A stretch of DNA of 64,000 bases from Nocardia rhamnosiphila NBRC 108938. Its GTDB lineage: Bacteria > Actinomycetota > Actinomycetes > Mycobacteriales > Mycobacteriaceae. The notes under the pieces are model-generated. The model did not search any database and was not told the DNA's origin. It saw nothing but the letters and a program-made list of their open reading frames with translations. This document shows, piece by piece, positions 36,410 to 44,797 of the stretch. Location of the stretch: positions 930,001-994,000 of the forward strand of contig NZ_JOAJ01000001.1 of NCBI RefSeq assembly GCF_000720425.1, read 5' to 3'. Numbering within the stretch: position 1 is the first letter of the stretch; each line of letters starts with the position of its first letter. The translations under genes and the position numbers were made by a program.

Positions 36410-36735
36410 GGGAACAGGGCCGGGGGACCGGCGATCGTTCCGAGGCGGCGGCCGACGGAATATGGCGGCGCTGAGTGACCACCTGGACCTGTAGCAGGAT
36501 TCCGACCGCTACACCGACGTCCGCAAACGGCGGCCGGTCAGGGTTATCGCCTTCGCCGAGACCACGGTGGCGGCCCGGCCACGCGGGGCCGTTGCCGGCG
36601 TGAGGTCAATGTTCGGTCAGGAACGGGGCCCGGGAGGTCAAGGTCACGTCAAGACGGGGTCTGGTGCCACGCCGGGCGCGTAGTCCTGGACTCGGCCCCG
36701 CATACGGAACGGCGGGGACACCTCAGGAGCGCATC
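36410..36735. other. Non-coding gap between the giant gene and the lysA-like gene
   Basis: No gene is recognised in these 326 bases. A 5-bp stem (GCCGG/CCGGC, loop GGGA) at 36419-36432 is a weak terminator candidate just after the giant stop. The right part must contain the leader of the decarboxylase gene; its ribosome site AGGAG at 36725-36729 is clear. I do not see a lysine riboswitch-like fold, but I could not compute one. Confidence 0.6.
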
Positions 36736-38078
36736 GTGACACTGCTCGAGACGATCCCGTCACTGCAACCGGCGATTCCGCCCCGGCTGAGCCCGGCGAT
36801 CTGGCCGCGCGGGACCGAGTACGACAGCGAGGGACGCATCACCGTCGGCGGGGTGGCACTCACCGAGATCGCCGACCGGTTCGGCACGCCCGCGCATGTA
36901 TTGGACGAAGCCGAGGTCCGAGCGTCCTGCCGGGCATATCGCAAAATCTTCCCCGACGCCCGCGTCTACTACGCGGGCAAGGCGCTGATGATCCGGGCGG
37001 TGGTGGACTGGGTGAGCAGCGAAGGACTGTCGATCGATGTCTGCTCCGGGGGCGAGTTGGCGGTGGCGCTGTCGGCGGGCGTGGATGCGCGGCGACTCAT
37101 CCTGCACGGGGCCGGGCGGTCCTGTGAGGAACTGGCGGCCGCCGTACGTTGCGGGGCCGGCCGGATCGTGCTGGATTCGCTCACCGATATCGCACTGCTG
37201 GCCGCCTCGGCGCAGCGTCCGCAGCCGGTGCTGCTGCGGCTCTCGCCCGGCATCGACGTGCACGGGCATCCCGCCGTGCGGACCGGCGTCCTCGATCAGA
37301 AATTCGGCTTTCCGCTGGGCAGCGATATGGCGGCCGAAGCGGTACGGCGGGTACTGGCCCGGCCTGATCTGGAACTGGTCGGGCTGCACTGCCATCTCGG
37401 GTCGCAGATCCACGACCCGGACCATTACGGGGAGGCCGTGCGGCGGCTGGTGGGGGAGATGGCCTGGATCCGGCGCGAGCACGGACAACTGCTCACCGAA
37501 CTGGATCTGGGCGGCGGCCATGCCGTGGCCTACCGTCCCGGCGAAGCCGAACTGAATCTGGTCGAACTCGCCGAGTCATCGACGACGCACTCGACGCGGC
37601 CTGTGCCCGCCACCGTTTCCCGCGCCCGGCGATCGCGATGGAGCCGGGCCGGGCCATCGTCGCGCGGGCCGGCGTGACGGTGTACCGGGTGATGTCGGTC
37701 AAGCGGATCGACGGTGGCACGACCTTCGTCACGGTCGACGGCGGGATGAACGACAATCTGCGGGTGGCGCTGTACGGCGCGCGGTACGAGCCGGTGGTGG
37801 CCAATCGCCGCCCGCACGGGCCGTGGACGACGGCGACCGTGGTGGGCCGGTACTGCGAGGCCGGGGACATCCTGGCCCGCGAGGTGCGGTTGCCGGCGGA
37901 CCTGCACCCCGGCGATGTGCTCGCGGTGCCGTGTACGGGTGCGTACCACCACAGCCTGTCGACCTCCTACAACTGTGTGGGACGCCCGCCGCTCGTCGCC
38001 GTCCGGGACGGCTGTCCACGGGAACTGGTCCGCCGGGAGACCATCGCCGACCTGCTCGTCCGGGACGTCGGCCGGTGA
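36736..38078 (+). pseudogene. lysA: Diaminopimelate decarboxylase-like gene interrupted by a one-base frameshift
   Basis: The product would be a PLP-dependent group IV decarboxylase converting meso-diaminopimelate to lysine, or a relative acting on another basic amino acid. The GTG start at 36736 has AGGAG six bases upstream. The first frame shows YYAGKA with the PLP-binding Lys82, HCHLGSQI and DLGGGH. Reading then fails at about 37575 and continues in the next frame with VIDDALDAACARHRFP, EPGRAIVARAG, CEAGDIL and CTGAYHHSLSTSYN. Together both frames give about 447 residues, the normal family length, so one base seems to be missing after 37573-37575. Everything downstream is intact, which favours a very recent mutation or a sequencing error. 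Mycobacteriales usually have their main lysA beside homoserine genes, so this is probably a paralogue. The symbol is by family resemblance only. Confidence 0.8.
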
Positions 38079-38456
38079 GGTGCTTTTCCGGGGCGCGGGA
38101 CTGCCGAGATCGCCGCGATCCGGGGTCGCGTCGGTGCCGCAGGCACGAATCAGGTTGATTGCCTGTTTATTGCTAGATCGGTCCAGCGACTTGCTGTTTG
38201 TCTATCTAAATGCGTTTTACCTGCATATTTCAGGGTAATTGCCACTATGTAGCCGACTGGATTCGCGCATCGAAATTCCGGCGGCTGCGGATAGGTGCGG
38301 CGCCGCTGCCGATCCACCGAAACGGGAGCGACGAGCACACCGAGCGGCAACGTCGTACCCGGCCACGAGCCGGAAACCGACCGGGCCGGACTCCGGTCGC
38401 GACCGCGCAACTCGGTTCGCCGGCCACGAATCGGACGAGAATCGAGGAAGAATGCC
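38079..38456. other. Leader region of the stress protein gene
   Basis: These 378 bases contain no recognisable gene. A distinctly AT-richer island spans about 38145-38245, against a very GC-rich background, and holds a SigB/SigF-like promoter (38213-38236). The remaining 220 bases would form a long 5' untranslated leader before the ribosome site GAGGAAG at 38444-38450. Confidence 0.6.
38213..38236 (+). promoter_or_regulatory. SigB/SigF-type stress promoter candidate
   Basis: GTTT at 38213-38216 is followed after 15 bases by GGGTA at 38232-38236. This matches the GTTT-N15-17-GGGTA pattern described for the general-stress sigma factors of actinomycetes. It lies in an AT-rich island upstream of a YsnF/DUF2382 stress-type protein, which fits. 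Confidence 0.55.
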
Positions 38457-39272
38457 ATGGCTCAACATGTGGAAGACCTGATCGGCGACGCAGTCTACGA
38501 CCTCGGTGGCACCAAGATCGGAAAGGTCAAACGGGTCTACGTCGACAACGCCTCCGGCGCGCCGACGTGGGCATCGGTCAGTACAGGCCTGTTCAGTGAG
38601 GACTCTCTCGTACCGCTCGCCGGTGCCCAGTTGCGGCAGGACCCTGCCGAACTGCAGGTGCGGGTGCACAAGGAAGCGGTCAAATCCGCACCACATCTGG
38701 CGCACGACGGCCTGATCACGCAGGATTCGGAGAACGATCTGTTCGTCCACTACGGCGTCGACCCCAACCGGTCGGGCTGGGAGGACTACGGGCGGCACGC
38801 CGGCCCGCCCGCCCGTGGCGAGGCCCGGGCGACCGGGAACGCGGGGACCACCGGCCGGGTCGCTCCCGACGCGACCACGCCCGATATGGGCGAGACCCGG
38901 CGACCGGACTTCCTCGTGCGCTCGGAGGAGCGCCTCAACATCGGCACTCATCAGGAGGTGTCGGGGCACGCCCGGCTGCGCAAGTATGTGGTGAGCGAGG
39001 AGCAGACGATCACCGTGCCGACCAGCCACGAGGAAATGCGGATCGAGCGCGAGCCGATCACCGACGTCTCGGCACTGCCCGCCGACTTCGGTGACCAGGA
39101 GCAGGAGGTCACGCTACACGCGGACCGGGTGACCGTGGACAAGGAGATGGTCCCGGTCGAACGGATCCGGCTGGTCATCGATCAGGTCGAGGACGAGCAG
39201 ACGATCACCGAAACGGTCCGCAAGGAACGGATCGAGATCGAGGGTCTCGACCGCGATGACAAACTCCGCTGA
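38457..39272 (+). CDS. PRC-barrel and DUF2382 (YsnF-type) stress protein, 271 aa
   Basis: The N-terminal 95 residues form a PRC-barrel (starting MAQHVEDLIGDAVYD, with KIGKVKRVYVDN), a small beta-barrel found in RNA-processing and photosynthetic proteins and in many bacterial stress proteins. A flexible Gly/Ala/Arg linker follows. The C-terminal half (about 150-265) is DUF2382, with RSEERLNIG, YVVSEEQTITVP, MRIEREPI and a second cycle of VERIRLVIDQ, TVRKERIEIEG. This is the usual PRC-DUF2382 architecture of actinobacterial general-stress proteins. The start ATG has GAGGAAG seven bases upstream. A SigB/SigF-like promoter precedes it, suggesting induction by general stress. The molecular function of the family is not known. 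Confidence 0.9.
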   Translation: MAQHVEDLIGDAVYDLGGTKIGKVKRVYVDNASGAPTWASVSTGLFSEDSLVPLAGAQLRQDPAELQVRVHKEAVKSAPHLAHDGLITQDSENDLFVHYGVDPNRSGWEDYGRHAGPPARGEARATGNAGTTGRVAPDATTPDMGETRRPDFLVRSEERLNIGTHQEVSGHARLRKYVVSEEQTITVPTSHEEMRIEREPITDVSALPADFGDQEQEVTLHADRVTVDKEMVPVERIRLVIDQVEDEQTITETVRKERIEIEGLDRDDKLR

Positions 39273-39279
39273 CCGTGAC

Positions 39280-39316
39280 TGCCGGTGGGTCCGGAAAGCC
39301 CGGGCCCACCGCGGCA
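39280..39316. terminator. Strong hairpin between convergent genes
   Basis: TGCCGGTGGGTCCGG pairs with CCGGGCCCACCGCGGCA around a loop of AAAGC, with one bulge and one G-U pair. It lies between the stops of the stress protein (39272, plus) and the DUF4240 gene (39322, minus) and probably terminates both. There is no U-tract, as is common in GC-rich actinomycetes. Confidence 0.7.
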
Positions 39317-39321
39317 CGAGA

Positions 39322-39828
39322 TCAGGACCAGCCGGCCCGGTTCCGGCCGCTCTCCCGCGAGATCCCGGACCCGGTCTCCGGGAAGCAGCCGAAACGCTCA
39401 TGGTGCAGATGCGCGAAGAAGTAGCAGAACGATTCGCATTCGGCATCGAGTACGGCAACCGAGGGATCGGCGAGGACCGCCCGGTGGAAATCCCGGCCCA
39501 TCGCGACGATGAATCCGCGGCAGTACAGGAAACCGTCATCGGAGCCGTCGGTCACCTCCTGGATATCGGCGCGGTCGACCTCGTGGAGCTTTCGTTCGGC
39601 CACCCGGTCCAGGGCGGTCAGTTGCGCGCTCGACAGCCCTTCGGCGAGATCACGCAGCCTGGCCAGGAAGACCCGCAGGTGCGGGTCGAGTGCGTAGGCG
39701 TCGTCGTCGCCGGTCCGGGTGATCAGGCTTTTTCGTAGGGCGTCCGGTTCGGCGCCTACCTCCGCCCAGGCGGTGTCGACCAGTTCCCAGAACCGGGATT
39801 CCTCGTCGGCTGTCACGATGTCGTTCAC
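39322..39828 (-). CDS. DUF4240 domain protein, 168 aa
   Basis: The small soluble protein starts MNDIVTADEESRFWELVDTAW. It contains the DUF4240 pattern: an FWxLVDxA start, a helix LSSAQLTALDRVAERKLHEVD, then DDGFLYCRGFIVAMGRDFHRAVLADPS. Such proteins are widespread in actinomycetes and have no established biochemical role. The family is sometimes seen near immunity or stress loci. The GTG start at 39828 lies 33 bases after the stop of the P-type ATPase gene on the same strand, so the two may be co-transcribed. No membrane segment or signal peptide is visible. Confidence 0.75.
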   Translation of the reverse strand: MNDIVTADEESRFWELVDTAWAEVGAEPDALRKSLITRTGDDDAYALDPHLRVFLARLRDLAEGLSSAQLTALDRVAERKLHEVDRADIQEVTDGSDDGFLYCRGFIVAMGRDFHRAVLADPSVAVLDAECESFCYFFAHLHHERFGCFPETGSGISRESGRNRAGWS

Positions 39829-39861
39829 GCCGCGGGACGCTAGCAGGACGGTATGACGCAG

Positions 39862-42800
39862 TCAGGCGTACTGCGGTGTCTCCGCTCGCGTCGGGGGCCC
39901 CTCGAGCTCGAGGGGACTCGAGACCGCGTCGGCCTGGCCGTTCTGTTCGGCCCCGGGCAGCAGCCGCGGCAGTACCGTAGCGCCCGCGGTCGCGGCCAGC
40001 GCCGAGGTGTTCGCGATCGTCCACCCGACCGGCCCCAGCGGAGTGCAGCCGAAGTACGCCCCCAGACCGGGTGTCATCACGATCACCCCCAGCACCGCGC
40101 CACTGGCGGCGGTGGTGAGCCAGACGAGGGGGCTGCGGTAGCCCGCCACCAGAGTCTGACCGAGCTGGGTGCCGATCAGCGCCACCAGACCGATGGTGTC
40201 CGCACGACGCCGGGTACCGGTGTAGCGGCCCGCCATCCAGGCGACCGAGGCGCCGGTGGCCGTCGCGACCCCGCGAACCCCGATGGTGCGCAACAGGTCG
40301 GCGCCGAGGCTGGCCGGAGGAATCGCGGCGAGCTGACCGGCGCGCTGTTCGACCCAGCGCGGATCGTTGCCGGGTTCGGGAGTCTCCTGATCGCCGGCCA
40401 GGGCGAGCGCGAGCGCGGGGAACATATCGGTCAACAGGTTCACCAGCAGGAACTGGCGGGTCCCCAGCGGGGCGCGGCCGCCGACGGCGGTACCGAACAG
40501 CGTGAACGCGACCTCGCCCGCGTTTCCGCCCACAAGGACAGCCACCGCGTCGGCCACCCGTTGCCACATACTGCGGCCCTCGACCAGCGCGTGCAGCAGC
40601 GCCCGCGGATCCGGTTCGGTGAGGACCAGGTCGGCGGCATTGCGGGCGGCCGCCGAACCGTGCGCGGCGATCCCGATCCCGATATCCGCGGTCCGGATGG
40701 CCGCGGCGTCGTTGCTGCCGTCGCCGGTCATACCCACCACATGTCCGGTCCGGCGCAGGGCGGCCACGATACGCACCTTCTGCTCGGGGTCGACGCGGGC
40801 GAACACGGTGCTGCGTTCGATGAGTTCGGTCTGCGCGGTGTCGTCGAGTTCGTCGAGATCGGCACCGGTGGTGACGGTGTCGACGGTGATACCCAGCCGG
40901 CGCGCGACAGCCGCCGCCGTGACCGGGTGATCGCCGGTGATCATCCGGACCCCGACACCGTTGTCCTCGAGCGCGCGGACCAGATACGGAGTCTGCGGCC
41001 GGGGCGTATCGGCGATCCCGAGGAATCCCATCAGGGTCAGCCCCTCGACCACGTCCTCGACATCGTCGGGCGGATCGGACAGGTCGCGCCGGGCCACCAC
41101 CAGCACCCGCAGACCCTGTTCCGCGAGATCGTGCACGGTGGCCTCGGCCCGCTCGCGCTGACCGTCGGTGAACGCCACATCCGTCTTACCGGACGCGCCG
41201 CCGCGGACCCGGGTGCACCGAGGTAGTACGACCTCCGGCGCACCCTTGACCACCAGGCGCAGTTTGTGCGCGGTCCGGCCGAATGCCGCCGCGTACCCTC
41301 GGTTGGATTCGAACGGTATTTCGTCGATCGGGTCCCACCGGTGGGCATCCTCGCCCAGGATCTCGGTGGCAGCGTCCAGTACGGCCCGGTCCGTGGCGTG
41401 CAGGACCGGCCCGTTGTCCGGGTCGGGGCAGGCCCGCGCCGCGGCCCGCAGCAGGCGCCGGGCGGCATCGCTGTCGCTGCCGGGCTCCCACTGCTCATCC
41501 AGGTCGGCGAGCGCGGTCAATCGCAACCGGCCCTCGGTGAGGGTGCCGGTTTTGTCGAAGCACAGGGTGTCCACCCGGCCCAGGGCCTCGACCGCGCGGT
41601 TGGCGCGGACCAGAACGCCGTAACGGGACAGTCGCCGTGCCGCGGCGAGCTGCGCCACGGTGGCGACCAGGGGCAACCCTTCGGGCACCGCCGCGACCGC
41701 GACGCCGACCCCGTCGGCGATCGCCGCCCGCAGGGTGCGACCGCGCAGACCACCGAGCGCGGTCACGATCGCGCCGCCGGACAAGGTGAGTGGTAGCGCG
41801 CGATCGGTGAGGGCCCGCAACTGCGCTTGGACGCCGCCCTTCTCCGGGGGTACCGCGCCCGCGGTGGCGCGCCCCGCCTGGGTATCGGCGCCGACCGCGA
41901 CGACCACGGCCACCGCGGATCCGCTCACCACCGTCGTGCCCTCGAAAACGAGGCAGGCGCGGTCGCCGAGCGCCGCACCCGGCGTGGCCTCGACCTGTTT
42001 GGGTACCGTCACCGACTCGCCTGTCAGTCCGGACTCGTCCATTTCCAGATCCTCGGCGCGCAACAGCCGGGCGTCGGCGGGCACCACCTCACCCGCACGG
42101 ATTGTGAACACATCACCGACCACCAGACAATCGGCGGGAAGGTCCGTGCCGGCCGGGTCCTCGGCGTCGATATCGGCGCGGTCGATCACCCGCCCGGACA
42201 GTCGCTCGCCCTCGATGAGGTCGAACAACTCGTTCTCGGCCGCCTGGCGCTGGCGCGCGGAGATCATGGCGTTCACGGTGAGTACCGACGACAGCAGTAC
42301 CGCGTCGGACGGCGAGCCGAGAATCGCGGTCGCCGCGGCGCCGACCCCCAGTATCGGAGTCAGCGGATCGGCCAACTCCCGGCGCATATGGCCGAGAAAA
42401 TCGCTCAGCGACGACAGCCGGGCCGCCACCGCGCCGCGATCCGCCGGTTCGTCGGTGGCACGGTCGGCCGCCGGCGCCGGTTCGGGCAGCCGGACCAGCA
42501 CCTCGTCCGGTTCCAGCGCGTGCCAGGGCAGCTGTGGCGCGTGCTCGGTGGACGGGCGGGCCCGGACCGCGCGCGCGCCGGCCATGGCACCGTTGACCAG
42601 GCCGGCGAAATTCGCGGCGATCATGGGTGCGGACCGCGAGCGGGAGGCGGGCGAGGCCGCGAGCAGCAACCCGGTCAGGCTGCACGCCGACAGCGCCAGG
42701 GTGCGGCCGCGTTCGCTGACCTGGCGGGCGGGCCCCACTACGGCGAGGGTGCGCTGTACCTGGCCGAGGTCCCGGCACAGCAGATCGGCCGTCCAGGGCA

Positions 42801-44511
42801 CATGGATACCGCCGCCTTTGCAGCCGATGATGCCGACCGCGACGTCGGCGTGGTCGAGTGCCTTGTGCGCGCGGGTGGCCAGCACGGCGACCACATGCCC
42901 CTGCTTCTGGAGGCGGTGGACATGGGAACTGAGCGAGCCCTGGGCATTCACGAATTCATCGGCGAGGGTGCGGAGTTCGCCGGCGTCCCGGTGGCCGGCG
43001 AGCACCACCCGCAGTCCGGCCCGCCGCGCTGTGCCGAGCACATCGTGTGCCCGCGGGTCGAGTTCCCGCCCGATCAGCACGCGGCCGAGGACCCGCTTGC
43101 CCTCACGCAGTTCGCGCCATACCGGGCGGTTGGTGGTACCGCGGTCCGGAGCACCCGACTCGGGGCGGACCAGCCGCACCGCCTTCTTGCCCGCCGGATC
43201 GGCCTCGTCGGTGCCGGCCCACAGCAGCCGTTGCGCGGTGCTCCAGACCCGCGCCTCCGACCAGCCCTCATCGGTCGTCTCCACCTCGAGCACCATTCGC
43301 CCGGATGTGGCCAGTGCTTCGCCGTCGACCACCAGAGCGGTGAGCCTGTCGAGCCGCCGCCACACCGCCGGATGCAGAGTGAGCACCCCGGCGCCGGCGA
43401 GCGCGGTGGACACCGTCGCAGCGAACACCTCCCGGCCGGCGCGGGCCGTTTTCGGTGCGCCCAGCAAGAGGGCGTCCGGAACGTCACCGATCCGGCCCAG
43501 GCCGGCCAGTGTGGCGGCTCCCGCCAGCGAGGCGGCCGCCGTTTCGTCGGCGACCCGCTCGACCGGGCCCCGCGGCATTTCGGCGGGCCGGGTATGGGAC
43601 GGGAGCGGTTCGGCGACCCCGAAATGCTCGGCGTCGACGATATCGGTCTCCCACTGCTGCCACTGCCCGCGCCGGGCCAGTGCCTCGGTGAGGATGAAGC
43701 CGCGCTGGACGGTATCGGCCAGCAGGTTGGTGACGCCACCGGCCGCGCCTTCACCCAGCGCGGCCCCCGCGGCGTTGGCGATGGCGAGGAGCAGGTCGGC
43801 GCGGGAGCGGCCCAGCCGCTGCTCCAGATGTGTGCGCAGCCGGGGCTGGGCGTCGATGAATGCCGCCACCGCACGCACACTGTGCATCACACCGCGCAGT
43901 GGCGGCACCGTACCCGCGGCCGACACCGCGATGGCACACACGTCACCGGCCACTTCGATGGCCGCGGCCAGGACCGGTTCCCGGTCGGCCGGGAACTCGG
44001 CGGCGCGACTCCAGTCGGTATCGGCGACATCGGACTCCTCTTCGACCTCTTCCACCACCGCCAGCAGTTTCTCCAGGTCGGCGCCGCTGGACAGCGCGGT
44101 GACGATCCGGCCGGTGACCGCGTTGACCCGCCACCACTCCACGCCGCGTAGCCGGCCGAGGTGCCGGTCGAGTGACCGGGTTACCGCCGACCCCTGACCG
44201 TTGTCCAGACCGCGCACCTCGATGGTCGCGTGATCCTCGGTCACCTCCACCCGGCGCTGGGCGCGGCGGTCACGCGGGTCGATCAATGCCGCGAGATCCT
44301 CGCGCAAACTCGCCGCCTCGTCGGATTCGAGCGTCGAGAGACCGGATGCGACCGTCGTGACGACTTTCTCCGCCGCCCGCCACGGTGCCTCCACCGCCCG
44401 GACGCCGGTATCGACGGCACGGCCGGTTCCGGTACGCACCACCGCTGCCGCGGCGGAGACCGGAGCGGTCAACAAGCGAGGAGACAGCATGCTTCGCACA
44501 GAGGAACCCAT
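39862..44511 (-). CDS. CtpI-like cation-transporting P-type ATPase, 1549 aa
   Basis: This integral membrane ATPase is much larger than common P-type pumps. The first 600 or so residues are a soluble and partly helical extension typical of mycobacterial CtpI. The pump core follows: ESGLTGES in the actuator domain at about 825-835, PEGLPL in the membrane domain at about 945, the phosphorylation motif CFDKTGTLTEG with D986, a nucleotide-binding region, and GDGSND at 1263-1268. PEGLPL, rather than a Cys-Pro-Cys motif, argues against a heavy-metal class-1B pump and for a class-2-like ion pump. The substrate ion is not known. C-terminal hydrophobic segments complete the membrane domain. It starts at ATG 44511; a downstream in-frame ATG at 44490 has no better ribosome site. 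It is probably co-transcribed with the DUF4240 gene and diverges from the gene at 44798. Confidence 0.9.
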   Translation of the reverse strand: MGSSVRSMLSPRLLTAPVSAAAAVVRTGTGRAVDTGVRAVEAPWRAAEKVVTTVASGLSTLESDEAASLREDLAALIDPRDRRAQRRVEVTEDHATIEVRGLDNGQGSAVTRSLDRHLGRLRGVEWWRVNAVTGRIVTALSSGADLEKLLAVVEEVEEESDVADTDWSRAAEFPADREPVLAAAIEVAGDVCAIAVSAAGTVPPLRGVMHSVRAVAAFIDAQPRLRTHLEQRLGRSRADLLLAIANAAGAALGEGAAGGVTNLLADTVQRGFILTEALARRGQWQQWETDIVDAEHFGVAEPLPSHTRPAEMPRGPVERVADETAAASLAGAATLAGLGRIGDVPDALLLGAPKTARAGREVFAATVSTALAGAGVLTLHPAVWRRLDRLTALVVDGEALATSGRMVLEVETTDEGWSEARVWSTAQRLLWAGTDEADPAGKKAVRLVRPESGAPDRGTTNRPVWRELREGKRVLGRVLIGRELDPRAHDVLGTARRAGLRVVLAGHRDAGELRTLADEFVNAQGSLSSHVHRLQKQGHVVAVLATRAHKALDHADVAVGIIGCKGGGIHVPWTADLLCRDLGQVQRTLAVVGPARQVSERGRTLALSACSLTGLLLAASPASRSRSAPMIAANFAGLVNGAMAGARAVRARPSTEHAPQLPWHALEPDEVLVRLPEPAPAADRATDEPADRGAVAARLSSLSDFLGHMRRELADPLTPILGVGAAATAILGSPSDAVLLSSVLTVNAMISARQRQAAENELFDLIEGERLSGRVIDRADIDAEDPAGTDLPADCLVVGDVFTIRAGEVVPADARLLRAEDLEMDESGLTGESVTVPKQVEATPGAALGDRACLVFEGTTVVSGSAVAVVVAVGADTQAGRATAGAVPPEKGGVQAQLRALTDRALPLTLSGGAIVTALGGLRGRTLRAAIADGVGVAVAAVPEGLPLVATVAQLAAARRLSRYGVLVRANRAVEALGRVDTLCFDKTGTLTEGRLRLTALADLDEQWEPGSDSDAARRLLRAAARACPDPDNGPVLHATDRAVLDAATEILGEDAHRWDPIDEIPFESNRGYAAAFGRTAHKLRLVVKGAPEVVLPRCTRVRGGASGKTDVAFTDGQRERAEATVHDLAEQGLRVLVVARRDLSDPPDDVEDVVEGLTLMGFLGIADTPRPQTPYLVRALEDNGVGVRMITGDHPVTAAAVARRLGITVDTVTTGADLDELDDTAQTELIERSTVFARVDPEQKVRIVAALRRTGHVVGMTGDGSNDAAAIRTADIGIGIAAHGSAAARNAADLVLTEPDPRALLHALVEGRSMWQRVADAVAVLVGGNAGEVAFTLFGTAVGGRAPLGTRQFLLVNLLTDMFPALALALAGDQETPEPGNDPRWVEQRAGQLAAIPPASLGADLLRTIGVRGVATATGASVAWMAGRYTGTRRRADTIGLVALIGTQLGQTLVAGYRSPLVWLTTAASGAVLGVIVMTPGLGAYFGCTPLGPVGWTIANTSALAATAGATVLPRLLPGAEQNGQADAVSSPLELEGPPTRAETPQYA

Positions 44512-44797
44512 GGGGGGCGCCTACCCTGAGCAGGCCCGGTCAAACGCTGCCGACCGGCATATCCGCCGCTCGGAACGCGGTCGCGGCGGCGGGTATCGAG
44601 TGTGCGTCGGTATCCGGGTGCGGCGGTGCAGGCAGTGTCCGCGGCGCCGGTCCCGGGCTAGCCTGCAGGGGAACGGTGGGCAGTAACCACCTACTCGGCA
44701 GGGCACGGCGCGGGCGCGGGACCCGGCGGTCGCGGCGGGCGCCCAGCAAGCGGTTCTCGCCGGCTGCGGAGACGGGCAACCTCGACGGAGGAATCCT

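Noticed and set aside
5..36409. A giant polyketide or non-ribosomal peptide synthase
   Set aside because: I found no ketosynthase DTACSS-like, condensation HHxxxDG, adenylation core or phosphopantetheine LGGDSL-type motif anywhere in the frame.
36736..38078. Programmed ribosomal frameshift in the lysA-like gene
   Set aside because: The break point has no slippery heptamer or obvious stem-loop, and the gene family is not known to use frameshifting. A deletion or read error is simpler.
41660..44197. Open frame of 845 codons on the plus strand, and its neighbour from 41827
   Set aside because: Both are opposite the CtpI-like ATPase, whose TGES, DKTGT and GDGxND motifs prove the minus strand is coding.
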